NCBI RefSeq assembly: GCF_032118995.1 | Contig: NC_092668.1 | Coordinates: forward strand, 13,123,501 to 13,187,500 | Reading direction: 5' to 3' | DNA from: Asterias amurensis | Lineage: Eukaryota > Echinodermata > Asteroidea > Forcipulatida > Asteriidae | Length of the DNA stretch: 64,000 nt | Shown: positions 12,001-23,000 of the stretch, one piece after another | Position numbering within the stretch: position 1 is the first letter of the stretch | Layout: every line of letters begins with the position of its first letter | The notes under the pieces: generated by a model | What the model saw: only the letters and a program-made list of their open reading frames with translations | Told to the model about the DNA's origin: nothing | Databases searched by the model: none | Made by a program: the position numbers and the translations under genes

Positions 12001-15000
12001 TTCTAGTGGGTGCCTGCTCGCGCCGTCGCATCTGGCCCCACCTTAAAAATCGTCAGAGCTTTAAGTTTGGTACGAGAGGAAAGCCCTTGAACATGGCAAT
12101 CCTGTGGTGGTAAAATTTTGAAGATTGAGCAGGATACTGGGATCGAAATTACCCGTTGTACATTTTGTTTTTCTCTCCGACAGCTCTGTGCGCAAAACTC
12201 CCATAGTGGAGGCTGTTGAAATCGTTTCTGAGCAACCCCGCCTACTTGAGGTTTTTCCTATCAAGAAGTGTGCAAGTCGCCCTAAACCTTTGAGAAATGG
12301 ACGCTGGAATATGCCAGCATGACTAAGGTACAAACTGCATCTCCCTAGCATTTTTGGTTGCAGAGTTATTCCAGAGCGTAGCTGAAAGTTTTTAATTGTC
12401 CGGCCTATTTTTTTCAATGACCCCCTTATTGTCGGTTGGAACCCTGACTGCGCCGTGTCTTTGTATACGCTGTATACACGCACAGTGTACGTCAATTTCT
12501 AGTGGGTGCCTGCTCGCGCCGTCGCATCTGGCCCCACCTTAAAAATCGTCAGAGCTTTAAGTTTGGTACGAGAGGAAAGCCCTTGAACATGGCAATCCTG
12601 TGGTGGTAAAATTTTGAAGATTGAGCAGGATACTGGGATCGAAGTTACCCGTTGTACATTTTGTTTTTCTCTCCGACAGCTCTGTGCGCAAAACTCCCAT
12701 AGTGGAGGCTGTTGAAATCGTTTCTGAGCAACCCCACCTACTTGAGGTTTTTCCTATCAAGAAGTGTGCAAGTCGCCCTAAACCTTTAAAAAATGGACGC
12801 AGGAATATGCCAGCATGACTAAGGTACAAACTGCATCTCCCTAGCATTTTTGGTTGCAGAGTTATTCCAGAGCGTAGCTGAAAGTTTTTAATTGTCCGGC
12901 CTATTTTTTTCAATGACCCCCTTATTGTCGGTTGGAACCCTGACTGCGCCGTGTCTTTGTATACGCTGTATACACGCACAGTGTACGTCAAATTCTAGTG
13001 GGTGCCTGCTCGCGCCGTCGCATCTGGCCCCACCTTAAAATTCGTCAAAGCTTTAAGTTTGGTGGGAGAGGAAAGCCCTTGAACATGGCAATCTTGTGGT
13101 GGTAAAATTTTGAAGATTGAGCAGGATACTGGGATCGAAGTTACCCGTTGTACATTTTGTTTTTCTCTCCGACAGCTCTGTGCGCAAAACTCCCATAGTG
13201 GAGGCTGTTGAAATCGTTTCTGAGCAACCCCACCTACTTGAGGTTTTTCCTATCAAGAAGTGTGCAAGTCGCCCTAAACCTTGTAGAAATGGACGCAGGA
13301 ATATGCCAGCATGACTAAGGTACAAACTGCATCTCCCTAGCATTTTTGGTTGCAGAGTTATTCCAGAGCGTAGCTGAAAGTTTTTAATTGTCCGGCCTAT
13401 TTTTTTCAATGACCCCCTTATTGTCGGTTGGAACCCTGACTGCGCCGTGTCTTTGTATACGCTGTATACACGCACAGTGTACGTCAATTTCTAGTGGGTG
13501 CCTGCTCGCGCCGTCGCATCTGGCCCCACCTTAAAAATCGTCAGAGCTTTAAGTTTGGTACGAGAGGAAAGACCTTGAACATGGCAATCCTGTGGTGGTA
13601 AAATTTTGAAGATTGAGCAGGATACTGGGATCGAAATTACCCGTTGTACATTTTGTTTTTCTCTCCGACAGCTCTGTGCGCAAAACTCCCATAGTGGAGG
13701 CTGTTGAAATCGTTTCTGAGCAACCCCACCTACTTGAGGTTTTTCCTATCAAGAAGTGTGCAAGTCGCCCTAAACCTTGTAGAAATGGACGCAGGAATAT
13801 GCCAGCATGACTAAGGTACAAACTGCATCTCCCTAGCATTTTTGGTTGCAGAGTTATTCCAGAGCGTAGCTGAAAGTTTTTAATTGTCCGGCCTATTTTT
13901 TTCAATGACCCCCTTATTGTCGGTTGGAACCCTGACTGCGCCGTGTCTTTGTATACGCTGTATACACGCACAGTGTACGTCAATTTCTAGTGGGTGCCTG
14001 CTCGCGCCGTCGCATCTGGCCCCACCTTAAAAATCGTCAGAGCTTTAAGTTTGGTACGAGAGGAAAGCCCTTGAACATGGCAATCCTGTGGTGGTAAAAT
14101 TTTGAAGATTGAGCAGGATACTGGGATCGAAATTACCCGTTGTACATTTTGTTTTTCTCTCCGACAGCTCTGTGCGCAAAACTCCCATAGTGGAGGCTGT
14201 TGAAATCGTTTCTGAGCAACCCCGCCTACTTGAGGTTTTTCCTATCTAGAAGTGTGCAAGTCGCCCTAAACCTTTGAGAAATGGACGCAGGAATATGCCA
14301 GCATGACTAAGGTACAAACTGCATCTCCCTAGCATTTTTGGTTGCAGAGTTATTCCAGAGCGTAGCTGAAAGTTTTTAATTGTCCGGCCTATTTTTTTCA
14401 ATGACCCCCTTATTGTCGGTTGGAACCCTGACTGCGCCGTGTCTTTGTATACGCTGTATACACGCACAGTGTACGTCAATTTCTAGTGGGTGCCTGCTCG
14501 CGCCGTCGCATCTGGCCCCACCTTAAAAATCGTCAGAGCTTTAAGTTTGGTACGAGAGGAAAGCCCTTGAACATGGCAATCCTGTGGTGGTAAAATTTTG
14601 AAGATTGCGCAGGATACTGGGATCGAAATTACCCGTTGTACATTTTGTTTTTCTCTCCGACAGCTCTGTGCGCAAAACTCCCATAGTGGAGGCTGTTGAA
14701 ATCGTTTCTGAGCAACCCTGCCTACTTGAGGTTTTTCCTATCAAGAAGTGTGCAGGTCGCCCTAAACCTTTAAGAAATGGACGCAGGAATATGCCAGCAT
14801 GACTAAGGTACAAACTGCATCTCCCTAGCATTTTTTGGTTGCAGAGTTATTCCAGAGCGTAGCTGAAAGTTTTTAATTGTCCGGCCTATTTTTTTCAATG
14901 ACCCCCTTATTGTCGGTTTGAACCCTGACTGCGCCGTGTCTTTGTATACGCTGTATACACGCACAGTGTACGTCAATTTCTAGTGGGTGCCTGCTCGCGC

Positions 15001-18000
15001 CGTCGCATCTGGCCCCACCTTAAAAATCGTCAAAGCTCTAAGCTTGGTAAGAGAGGAAAGCCCTTGAACATGGCAATCCTGTGGTGGTAAAATTTTGAAG
15101 ATTGAGCAGGATACTGGGATCGACATTACCCGTTGTACATTTTGTTTTTCTCTCCGACAGCTCTGTGCGCAAAACTCCCATAGTGGAGGCTGTTGAAATC
15201 GTTTCTGAGCAACCCCGCTTACTTGAGGTTTTTCCTATCAAGAAATGTGCAAGTCACCCTAAACCTTGTAGAAATGGACGCAGGAATATGCCACCATGAC
15301 TAAGGTACAAACTGCATCTCCCTAGCATTTTTGGTTGCAGAGTTATTCCAGAGCGTAGCTGAAAGTTTTTAATTGTCCGGCCTATTTTTTTCAATGACCC
15401 CCTTATTGTCGGTTGGAACCCTGACTGCGCCGTGTCTTTGTATACGCTGTATACACGCACAGTGTACGTCAATTTCTAGTGGGTGCCTGCTCGCGCCGTC
15501 GCATCTGGCCCAACCTTAAAAATCGTCAGAGCTTTAAGTTTGGTACGAGAGGAAAGACCTTGAACATGGCAATCCTGTGGTGGTAAAATTTTGAAGATTG
15601 AGCAGGATACTGGGATCGAAATTACCCGTTGTACATTTTGTTTTTCTCACCGACAGCTCTGTGCGCAAAACTCCCATAGTGGAGGCTGTTGAAATCGTTT
15701 CTGAGCAACCCCGCCTACTTGAGGTTTTTCCTATCAAGAAATGTGCAAGTCACCCTAAACCTTGTAGAAATGGACGCAGGAATATGCCAGCATGACTAAG
15801 GTACAAACTGCATCTCCCTAGCATTTTTGGTTGCAGAGTTATTCGAGAGCGTAGCTGAAAGTTTTTAATTGTCCGGCCTATTTTTTTCAATGACCCCCTT
15901 ATTGTCGGTTGGAACCCTGACTGCGCCGTGTCTTTGTATACGCTGTATACACGCACAGTGTACGTCAATTTCTAGTGGGTGCCTGCTCGCGCCGTCGCTT
16001 CTTGCCCCACCTTAAAAATCGTCAGAGCTTTAAGTTTGGTACGAGAGGAAAGACCTTGAACATGGCAATCTTGTGGTGGTAAAATTTTGAAGATTGAGCA
16101 GGATACTGGGATCGAAATTACCCGTTGTATAATTTGTTTTTCTCTCCGACAGCTCTGTGCGCAAAACTCCCATAGTGGAGGCTGTTGAAATCGTTTCTAA
16201 GCAACCCCGCCTACTTGAGGTTTTTCCTATCAAGAAGTGTGCAAGTCGCCTTCAACCTATAAAAAATGGACGCAGGAATATGTCAGCATGACTAAGGTAC
16301 AAACTGCATCTCCCTAGCATTTTTGGTTGCAGAGTTATTCCAGAGCGTAGCTGAAAGTTTTTAATTGTCCGGCCTATTTTTTTCAATGACCCCCTTATTG
16401 TCGGTTGGAACCCTGACTGCGCCGTGTCTTTGTATACGCTGTATACACGCACAGTGTACGTCAATTTCTAGTGGGTGCCTGCTCGCGCCGTCGCATCTGG
16501 CCCCACCTTAAAAATCGTCAGAGCTTTAAGTTTGGTACGAGAGGAAAGCCCTTGAACATGGCAATCCTGTGGTGGTAAAATTTAGAAGATTGAGCAGGAT
16601 ACTGGGATCGAAATTATCCGTTGTACATTTTGTTTTTCTCTCCGACAGCTCTGTGCGCAAAACTCCCATAGTGGAGGCTGTTGAAATCGTTTCTGAGCAA
16701 CCCCGCCTACTTGAGGTTTATCCTATCAAGAAGTGTGCAAGTCGTCCTAAACTTTTAAGAAATGGACGCAGGAATATACCAGCATGACTAAGGTACAAAC
16801 TGCATCTCCCTAGCATTTTTGGTTGCAGAGTTATTCCAGAGCGTAGCTGAAAGTTTTTAATTGTCCGGCCTATTTTTTTCAATGACCCCCTTATTGTCGG
16901 TTGGAACCCTGACTGCGCCGTGTCTTTGTATACGCTGTATACACGCACAGTGTACGTCAATTTCTAGTGGGTGCCTGCTCGCGCCGTCGCATCTGGCCCC
17001 ACCTTAAAAATCGTCAGAGCTTTAAGTTTGGTACGAGAGGAAAGCCCTTGAACATGGCAATCCTGTGGTGGTAAAATTTAGAAGATTGAGCAGGATACTG
17101 GGATCGAAATTATCCGTTGTACATTTTGTTTTTCTCTCCGACAGCTCTGTGCGCAAAACTCCCATAGTAGAGGCTGTTGAAATCGTTTATGAGCAACCCC
17201 GCCTACTTGAGGTTTTTCCTATCAAGAAGTGTGCAAGTCGCCCTAAACCTTTAGAAAATGGACGCAGGAATATGCCAGCATGACTAAGGTACAAACTGCA
17301 TCTCCCTAACATTTTTGGTTGCAGAGTTATTCCAGAGCGTAGCTGAAAGTTTTTAATTGTCCGGCCTATTTTTTTCAATGACCCCTTAATGTCGGTTGGA
17401 ACCCTGACTGCGCCGTGTCTTTGTATACGCTGTATACACGCACAGTGTACGTCAATTTCTAGTGGGTGCCTGCTCGCGCCGTCGCATCTGGCCCCACCTT
17501 AAAAATCGTCAGAGCTTTAAGTTTGGTACGAGAGGAAAGCCCTTGAACATGGCAATCCTGTGGTGGTAAAATTTTGAAGATTGAGCAGGATACTGGGATC
17601 GAAATTACCCGTTGTACATTTTGTTTTTCTCTCCGACAGCTCTGTGCACAAAACTCCCATAGTGGAGGCTGTTGAAATCGTCTGTGAGCAACCCCGCCTA
17701 CTTGAGCTTTTTTCTATCAAGAAGTGTGCAAGTCGCCCTAAACCTTTAAGAAATGGACACAGGACTATGCCAGCATGACTAAGGTACAAACTGCATCTCC
17801 CTAGCATTTTTTGTTACAGAGTTATTCCAGAGCGTAGCTGAAGGTTTTTAATTGTCCGGCCTATTTTTTGAAAGACCCCCTTATTGTTGGTTGGAACCCT
17901 GACTGCGCCGTGTCTTTGTATACGCTGTATACACGCACAGTGTACGTCAATTTCTAATGGGTGCCTGCTCGCGCCGTCGCATCTGGACCCGCCTTAAAAA

Positions 18001-18154
18001 TCGTCAGACCATTAAGTTTTGTACGAGAGGAAAGCCCTTGAAGCTGGCAATCCTCTGGTGGTAAAATTTTGAAGATTGAGCAGGATACTGGGATCGAAAT
18101 TACCCGTTGTACATTTTGTTTTTCTCTCCGACAGCTCTCTGCACAAAACTCCCA
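1..18154. repeat. Satellite array, ~496-bp tandem unit
   Basis: The same ~496-bp sequence recurs head to tail. Taking the phase at the TTAAGTTTGG motif, units begin at 356, 852, 1348, 1844 and so on to 17517, giving 36 units flanked by partial ones (1-355 and 18012-18154). Homology stops near 18154, inside the stretch reading AAAACTCCCA. Small length changes are visible: a 2-bp insertion near 9072, a 1-bp insertion near 14832, a 1-bp loss near 17385, and one unit cut to 295 bp at 11270. Each unit has a T-rich stretch, a pair of GTATAC palindromes and few stops on either strand, so ORFs of about 144 codons (minus) and 65 codons (plus) recur as by-products. No rRNA, tRNA or known snRNA sequence was recognised. 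The array continues beyond the left edge, so its full length is unknown. Confidence 0.98.
11270..11564. repeat. Truncated satellite unit (295 bp)
   Basis: This unit lacks about 201 bp. The text runs normally to CCCCTAGAATTTTT and then jumps to TTAAGTTTGGTACGAG, the start of the next unit. The junction lies in a short T-run shared by both sides, as expected for a microhomology or slippage deletion. It is the only large internal deletion in the array. Confidence 0.93.
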
Positions 18155-18316
18155 GATGATTGGTGCCATGATTTATAGTAGATGTACAGTAGATGTATCT
18201 TCAAGAGAAACTGAATGGGTTAATTTTAAAAGGATTTTGGGGGTTGTAGAAAGAATTGATTTGATCTTCATCTGAATAAATTGATTAAACAAAGACTCTT
18301 GAAGCATCTGTTGATT

Positions 18317-18577
18317 ATTTTAATTGTCATTTAGTAACATCAAGAACATTTAGGCCTCCGTTTTACAGAGCTACTTCCCAACTGACAACCTCCTTCCCTA
18401 GCTGGTTATTATTTTGATTGCCATTATAGCAACTAGAACATGTAGGCCTACGTTAACAAAGCTACTACCTGACTGACAACCTCCTTCTCTAGCCGTTGGT
18501 TGGTATAATTGTCATTTAGTAACAAGAACATAGGCATACGTCTACTAAAGCTACTCCCCAACTGACAACCTCAATCC
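18317..18577. repeat. Three-copy ~90-bp tandem repeat
   Basis: Three diverged copies follow each other (about 18317-18410, 18411-18501, 18502-18577). Each begins with a TTTTAATTGTCATTTAGTAAC-like stretch, passes through AGGCCTACGTT-like and AAAGCTACT-like stretches, and ends near ACTGACAACCTCCTT. They sit just outside the satellite and are unrelated to its unit. Confidence 0.8.
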
Positions 18578-18805
18578 CCGATCTCCTCGCCGAAAACATC
18601 CCTCCCGAGAACTATTATAACACTGAATAAATACACACAATAAACTCGATTATTCCATGGTGATGTAATACATTTTAATATAAAATTGGGGTATATCAAA
18701 AAATACAAAAAAATTGTGTTTAGAGATAATACTTCATGAAAAGCCAAGTTACTAACACAATGTTCTATGCTGCTCAACTTTATAAAGCCAGTGGTCATAA
18801 AAATG

Positions 18806-19138
18806 TGTTAAGCACAGAATTTAAGTGCTTAGCTGGAACCGAATACCAGCCAATACTCCAAATGATCAACATTGGTGTCACTGGTGCCCTTGTCCTTTTT
18901 GCTTAGTAAAATAAAATGACAAACGATGTTTTTGCTCTGTGCATGAACTAAGCTTGAAATCACAAAAAGTACTAAGCCATAGATTAAGTATCTTGTTTAC
19001 CTGAAAACACAGGTTAGCCTACCAGCCGAAAGTCGATACGGTTTACAATACATTGGTGCCACCCAACTAATTTTTCCTCAGCGAAAGAAATTGCTAAGCA
19101 AGGTTTTCTGCTAAGCACTTTATGGAATTGGGCCCATG
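18806..19138. repeat. Interspersed repeat with GCTAAGCA motifs
   Basis: A diverged element contains several GCTTAGC/GCTAAGC motifs, the phrase ACCAGCC, and an end reading GGAATTGGGCCCA. Related text occurs at about 38024-38215, 47208-47250, 47996-48080 and 52220-52400. It has no coding capacity. The borders are approximate. Confidence 0.5.
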
Positions 19139-19962
19139 TCACTTATCTTTGCTACGGAGAAAAAAATGAAGCATTGAGGGGGCAATATAGCTTGTGTACG
19201 TTAATCAAATGTTTTGTTTGCAAATTATTTTTATTGATGTCAACAATGAATGAAAATAATGTTACTTCCACAAGTTGTGGCAGAATGATAACGTCACAAC
19301 ACGTTTACTAAGCCTCCAATTCTTAAATGGTTTTGACTGTTTTGTTCTCTGCTAACGATTGAAAGTATGGATTTATATTTTTTTTTAAACGTCTTTAAAA
19401 AAGATATCTAGTACAAAAGAAGTGCATAGTTATAATAACAAATATAATGAACGTATTTTTTCAAAGACCGGTCCGGTTATTATAGAAGAGGGCGCCCTCT
19501 TTATAGATCTGGAAGTCTTCAAGATATGATATACTAAATAAACGCTCATGGTTTTTGTAACTCACTGTCATATAAAATCTGAACAATTAAATTGAGCATC
19601 CTCACAGACACATAATTGTATGTCTGGATTTTGGGTGGTTTTTTTTTTTAGAATGGTGAAAGGGCGCCCTCTCTCTCTTGATGTACACGTCTTCCGAAAA
19701 TCAATGTACATGTACTGTACGTGTGGTACAAAAGCGTGCATAGTTTCTTTTTGGTAGAAGTTTCGAGCAGTATCCGTCCTGTAAAAAATTACATTCAATA
19801 GTTGTTTTTCTTTCTCTACCAAGTATTGCTTAAGTTACAGCGAATTAAAGGTAAACTATAACATTAATCAATCCATGAAATGAGCAAAATGCGGTTACAA
19901 AATCATTTCACACACAACACAAAATTCGACTTTCCTCTAAAAAAAAATATTTAAAATATTGA

Positions 19963-19968
19963 TTTATT
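19963..19968 (-). terminator. Possible poly(A) signal of saposin gene
   Basis: The minus strand reads AATAAA here, about 34 nt after the TAG stop at 20002-20004. This is the nearest canonical hexamer. It would give a very short 3' UTR, so a later signal may be used instead. Confidence 0.4.
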
Positions 19969-20001
19969 TTGGAGCTCGCCGGAAACAAACAACGACCATC
20001 T

Positions 20002-23000
20002 CTAGCAGAGATTGAGGAGGGGGCAAACTTCGTCTGGTTTGACGTAGCTGTCAATCACCTTCAGCACCAGTCCGTTCAACATGCCGGCTACCTCAGTCTT
20101 GCACTGTGGGAAATCAAATCAATAAATAATCACTTAAAAATAGAGAGATCACAGGAGTGTCAATAAAAGAAACTATAATAATCGTTTTCCATTTTACTTT
20201 CAGGTGTCCCAGGGAATTCTGTCCATCATGAATGCAAAAATATTACTGAGCGATACTTTTGACCGCTAGGTGGCAGCAGACTTATCAGTTAAAGGAATTG
20301 TAGGCCTATGTAAATAACTAGAAATGAACTTTACCTCAGCAACAGTAGTTGGTGGGAGTTTGTGGCAGATACTATTGGCTACTCTCATCAGCTTCTCCTC
20401 GAACGATCCCTGAATCATCACAGAGAGCAGAAGAATAGCATTATTATTTATTCATATATTCAAATAGTACTTAAATCAAACAGAGAAACGCGCAAACTAG
20501 CCATCGGTGGCAACTTCGAATTTTAACGGTCGTGAGGTTAAAAGAAATACCGGTGCATTATTGCTTACATTCCGAGGTTTGCTCATTCTTGCAAAAGAGT
20601 AACTTCAACTTCAGAAACCATTTCAGGTAACATTTACCTGGCTGTAACCATGTAGGTCTACCTCCATGCTGTAACTACTAAAGAGGGCCTGAACCATGGT
20701 CATTTCCCCATGCTAAAGAATTAAAACATGGATGATACCAGATAATAATTGTGTCTTTGATTTTGTTGATGTCGAAGCGAAGGAGCATGAGAGTTAAGTT
20801 TCTTACCGCACGTTCCAACAGGTAGCTTTGGAGCAGATCAACACCGTATGTGCACGAGTCACACTGCCAGTTGTTCTTCACCTGAAATTATAACACAACA
20901 ACAATTACACATTGATCAGGGGTGGATTTCACAAAGGTAGTCCTAACTTAGGACTAGTCCTAGGCAATAAGAGATATGACCAGTCCTAAGTTACGACCAG
21001 TAACTCATCCCAACTGCCGGAGTTGCGAGATAACTATGAAAGAAAAAAACACCCTTGTCACACGAAGTTGTGTGCTTTCAGATGCTTGATTTCGAGAACT
21101 CAAGTTCTAAACTTGAGGTATCGAAATCTCGTGGAAATTTATTTCTCTCTCCAAAACTACGTCACTTCAGAGGGAGCCGTTTCTCACAATGTTTTATTTA
21201 AGTAAGGTTTTCTGCTAATAATTATTTTGAGTAAATACCAATAGTGTCCACTTTCTTTAAATAAAACGTAAAAGAGCATTACTATGGTGGTCTGTGCGCG
21301 TTAAGCGTATTGCGAAAACGAGAAAACAGCTCGAACAAAGACAATAACTAGTTTTTTTTCACACAACTCGAATCTACTTTCATATAAAAATGTGCTTATA
21401 TTCATATTCATATTATTGGAAACACCACCATGTAGGCTAAATGGATTTTTTTTTTTTTTTTTGAAAGAACCACAATTTCAATTTTGATTAATCATAATAT
21501 TATGTTAAAATTAAAACTGAAACAAAATTCAAACTTGGGACGTGATTCTTTTTTTTTTTTTTTTTTTTAACACCTTCTAGTGGCACTCGCGGCCGATTTG
21601 AGACAAGTATTTTGAACAATAATGAAGGTCACATTGTTACATTTTTTTATTTACCTCGGGTTCAAGATCTCCTTCGACATCATATGGGAACCCGTTGTCC
21701 AGATCGCCTACAAAAACAATAGCATGGAGCTATAAATAAGTCAGTTTAAAATTATTTATTTCAAGGCACTGGTCATTTTCCGCAAGGATAAAGACAGGTT
21801 CCTGCCGCTAGATCCAGTGATTCCATTGGATACAATGATATTGGCTAAACGTGCACCCGTTATGCCCAACGGGACACTACTGTCAAGTCCGCAATAGAAT
21901 TTGACTGCGTATCTCTATGAGAAAATAATGAGGTCAAAGGTTAACACACACGCCAGTTTTTGATGCCGGTCTCTGGTGTTATTCACGAGCCTCAAAGTAT
22001 GACGTCAGATGTTCAGGCTGTAGAGACATCATTGCCGAAACTCTGGTGCGGTTTAGATCAAAAATGTTCTGAGAGGTGGATTTCCGAAGAACTAAGGCTA
22101 GTCTTATTTCACAGAGAACTAAGGCTAGTCTTATCTCGAGTTAGGACGAGTTACTCTTCCTAACTTGGGACTAACCTGAAACTTGTAATATCTCATAGGA
22201 CTATACTAGTCTTACATTAGGACTTGTCCTAACTCTTTGTGAAATCGACCCCTGGCTAGATTAAGTGAAGTAACAATAAGTCTATTAAAAAAAATACAAA
22301 GTAAGAAGGCAATATTGGATCAAGAGAGGGCGCTAGTTATTCACTCGTGTAGGTTTAGGCATTCAACTTACCGGTATTGACTGTGTTGATAACCACAGAT
22401 CTCCGAACCATTGGTGAGGTGCACAGTAACCTCGCAATGTTAGTAGGAGGTGCATATCGGCAAAAATCTGGCTTGGCAAACATCACAATAAGGAACATGT
22501 TAATATATGGATTCAGGCTTCTGGGGAAGAGATATGGGATACATTTCCGATAAAGGGAACAGTCGCAGCGGGAAAAGATGGCGGCGGTAAGTTTTATGTA
22601 TACATGTAGAATGTTATCAATCATTTGCCCGTACGAAACTTTCTTATAGAACTGTCTGGCATGAAGGTCCTAGGTTTTGGTATTCATGATGCTACTATTA
22701 ACACTGCCTTGGATCGGACGAGTTGGTCAAAACAAAAGCGTTTGTAACCGTTTTTTATATATTGCATATGGTTGGAAAGATGTTTCAAAAGTAGAATACA
22801 ATGATCCACACAAGTTTGCCTCGAAATTGCGTGGTTTTCCTTCTACTGTGCGAACTAACATGGTCGGCCATTTATGGGAGTCAAAATTTTGACCCCCATA
22901 AATGGCCGACGTGTTAGTCCACGAGGTAAAAAAAAAAACACGCAATTTTGAGGCATGTTTGTGTGATCATTGTATTCTACTTTTACAACATCTTTCTACC

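Larger units (their letters stand above)
18155..20001. other. Intergenic: satellite edge to saposin gene
   Basis: Apart from the ~90-bp triplet and the GCTAAGCA-type repeat, this stretch is AT-rich with short poly(A/T) runs and several GGGCGCCCTCT-type boxes (near 19489 and 19661). Open frames here are short and resemble no family. No exon, RNA gene or promoter is apparent. Confidence 0.6.

Noticed and set aside
852..17807. Repeated 65-aa plus-strand and 144-aa minus-strand frames as protein genes
   Set aside because: They overlap on opposite strands of the same satellite unit, vary mostly by amino-acid changes, contain recurrent stops, and match no family I know. I treat them as by-products of the repeat.
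1..18154. Satellite as rDNA, 5S, snRNA or histone cluster
   Set aside because: None of the conserved sequences of 5S, U1, U2, U4, U5 or U6 RNA, rRNA or histones appear in the unit. The Sm-like and donor-like motifs alone are not enough to call an RNA gene.
1..18154. CENP-B box in the satellite
   Set aside because: The only near match, ATCGAAATTACCCG, has the CGAA and CCCG halves in the wrong order for the box, so no centromere claim is made.
1..18154. CRISPR array
   Set aside because: The repeats are ~496 bp with no spacers, in a eukaryotic genome.
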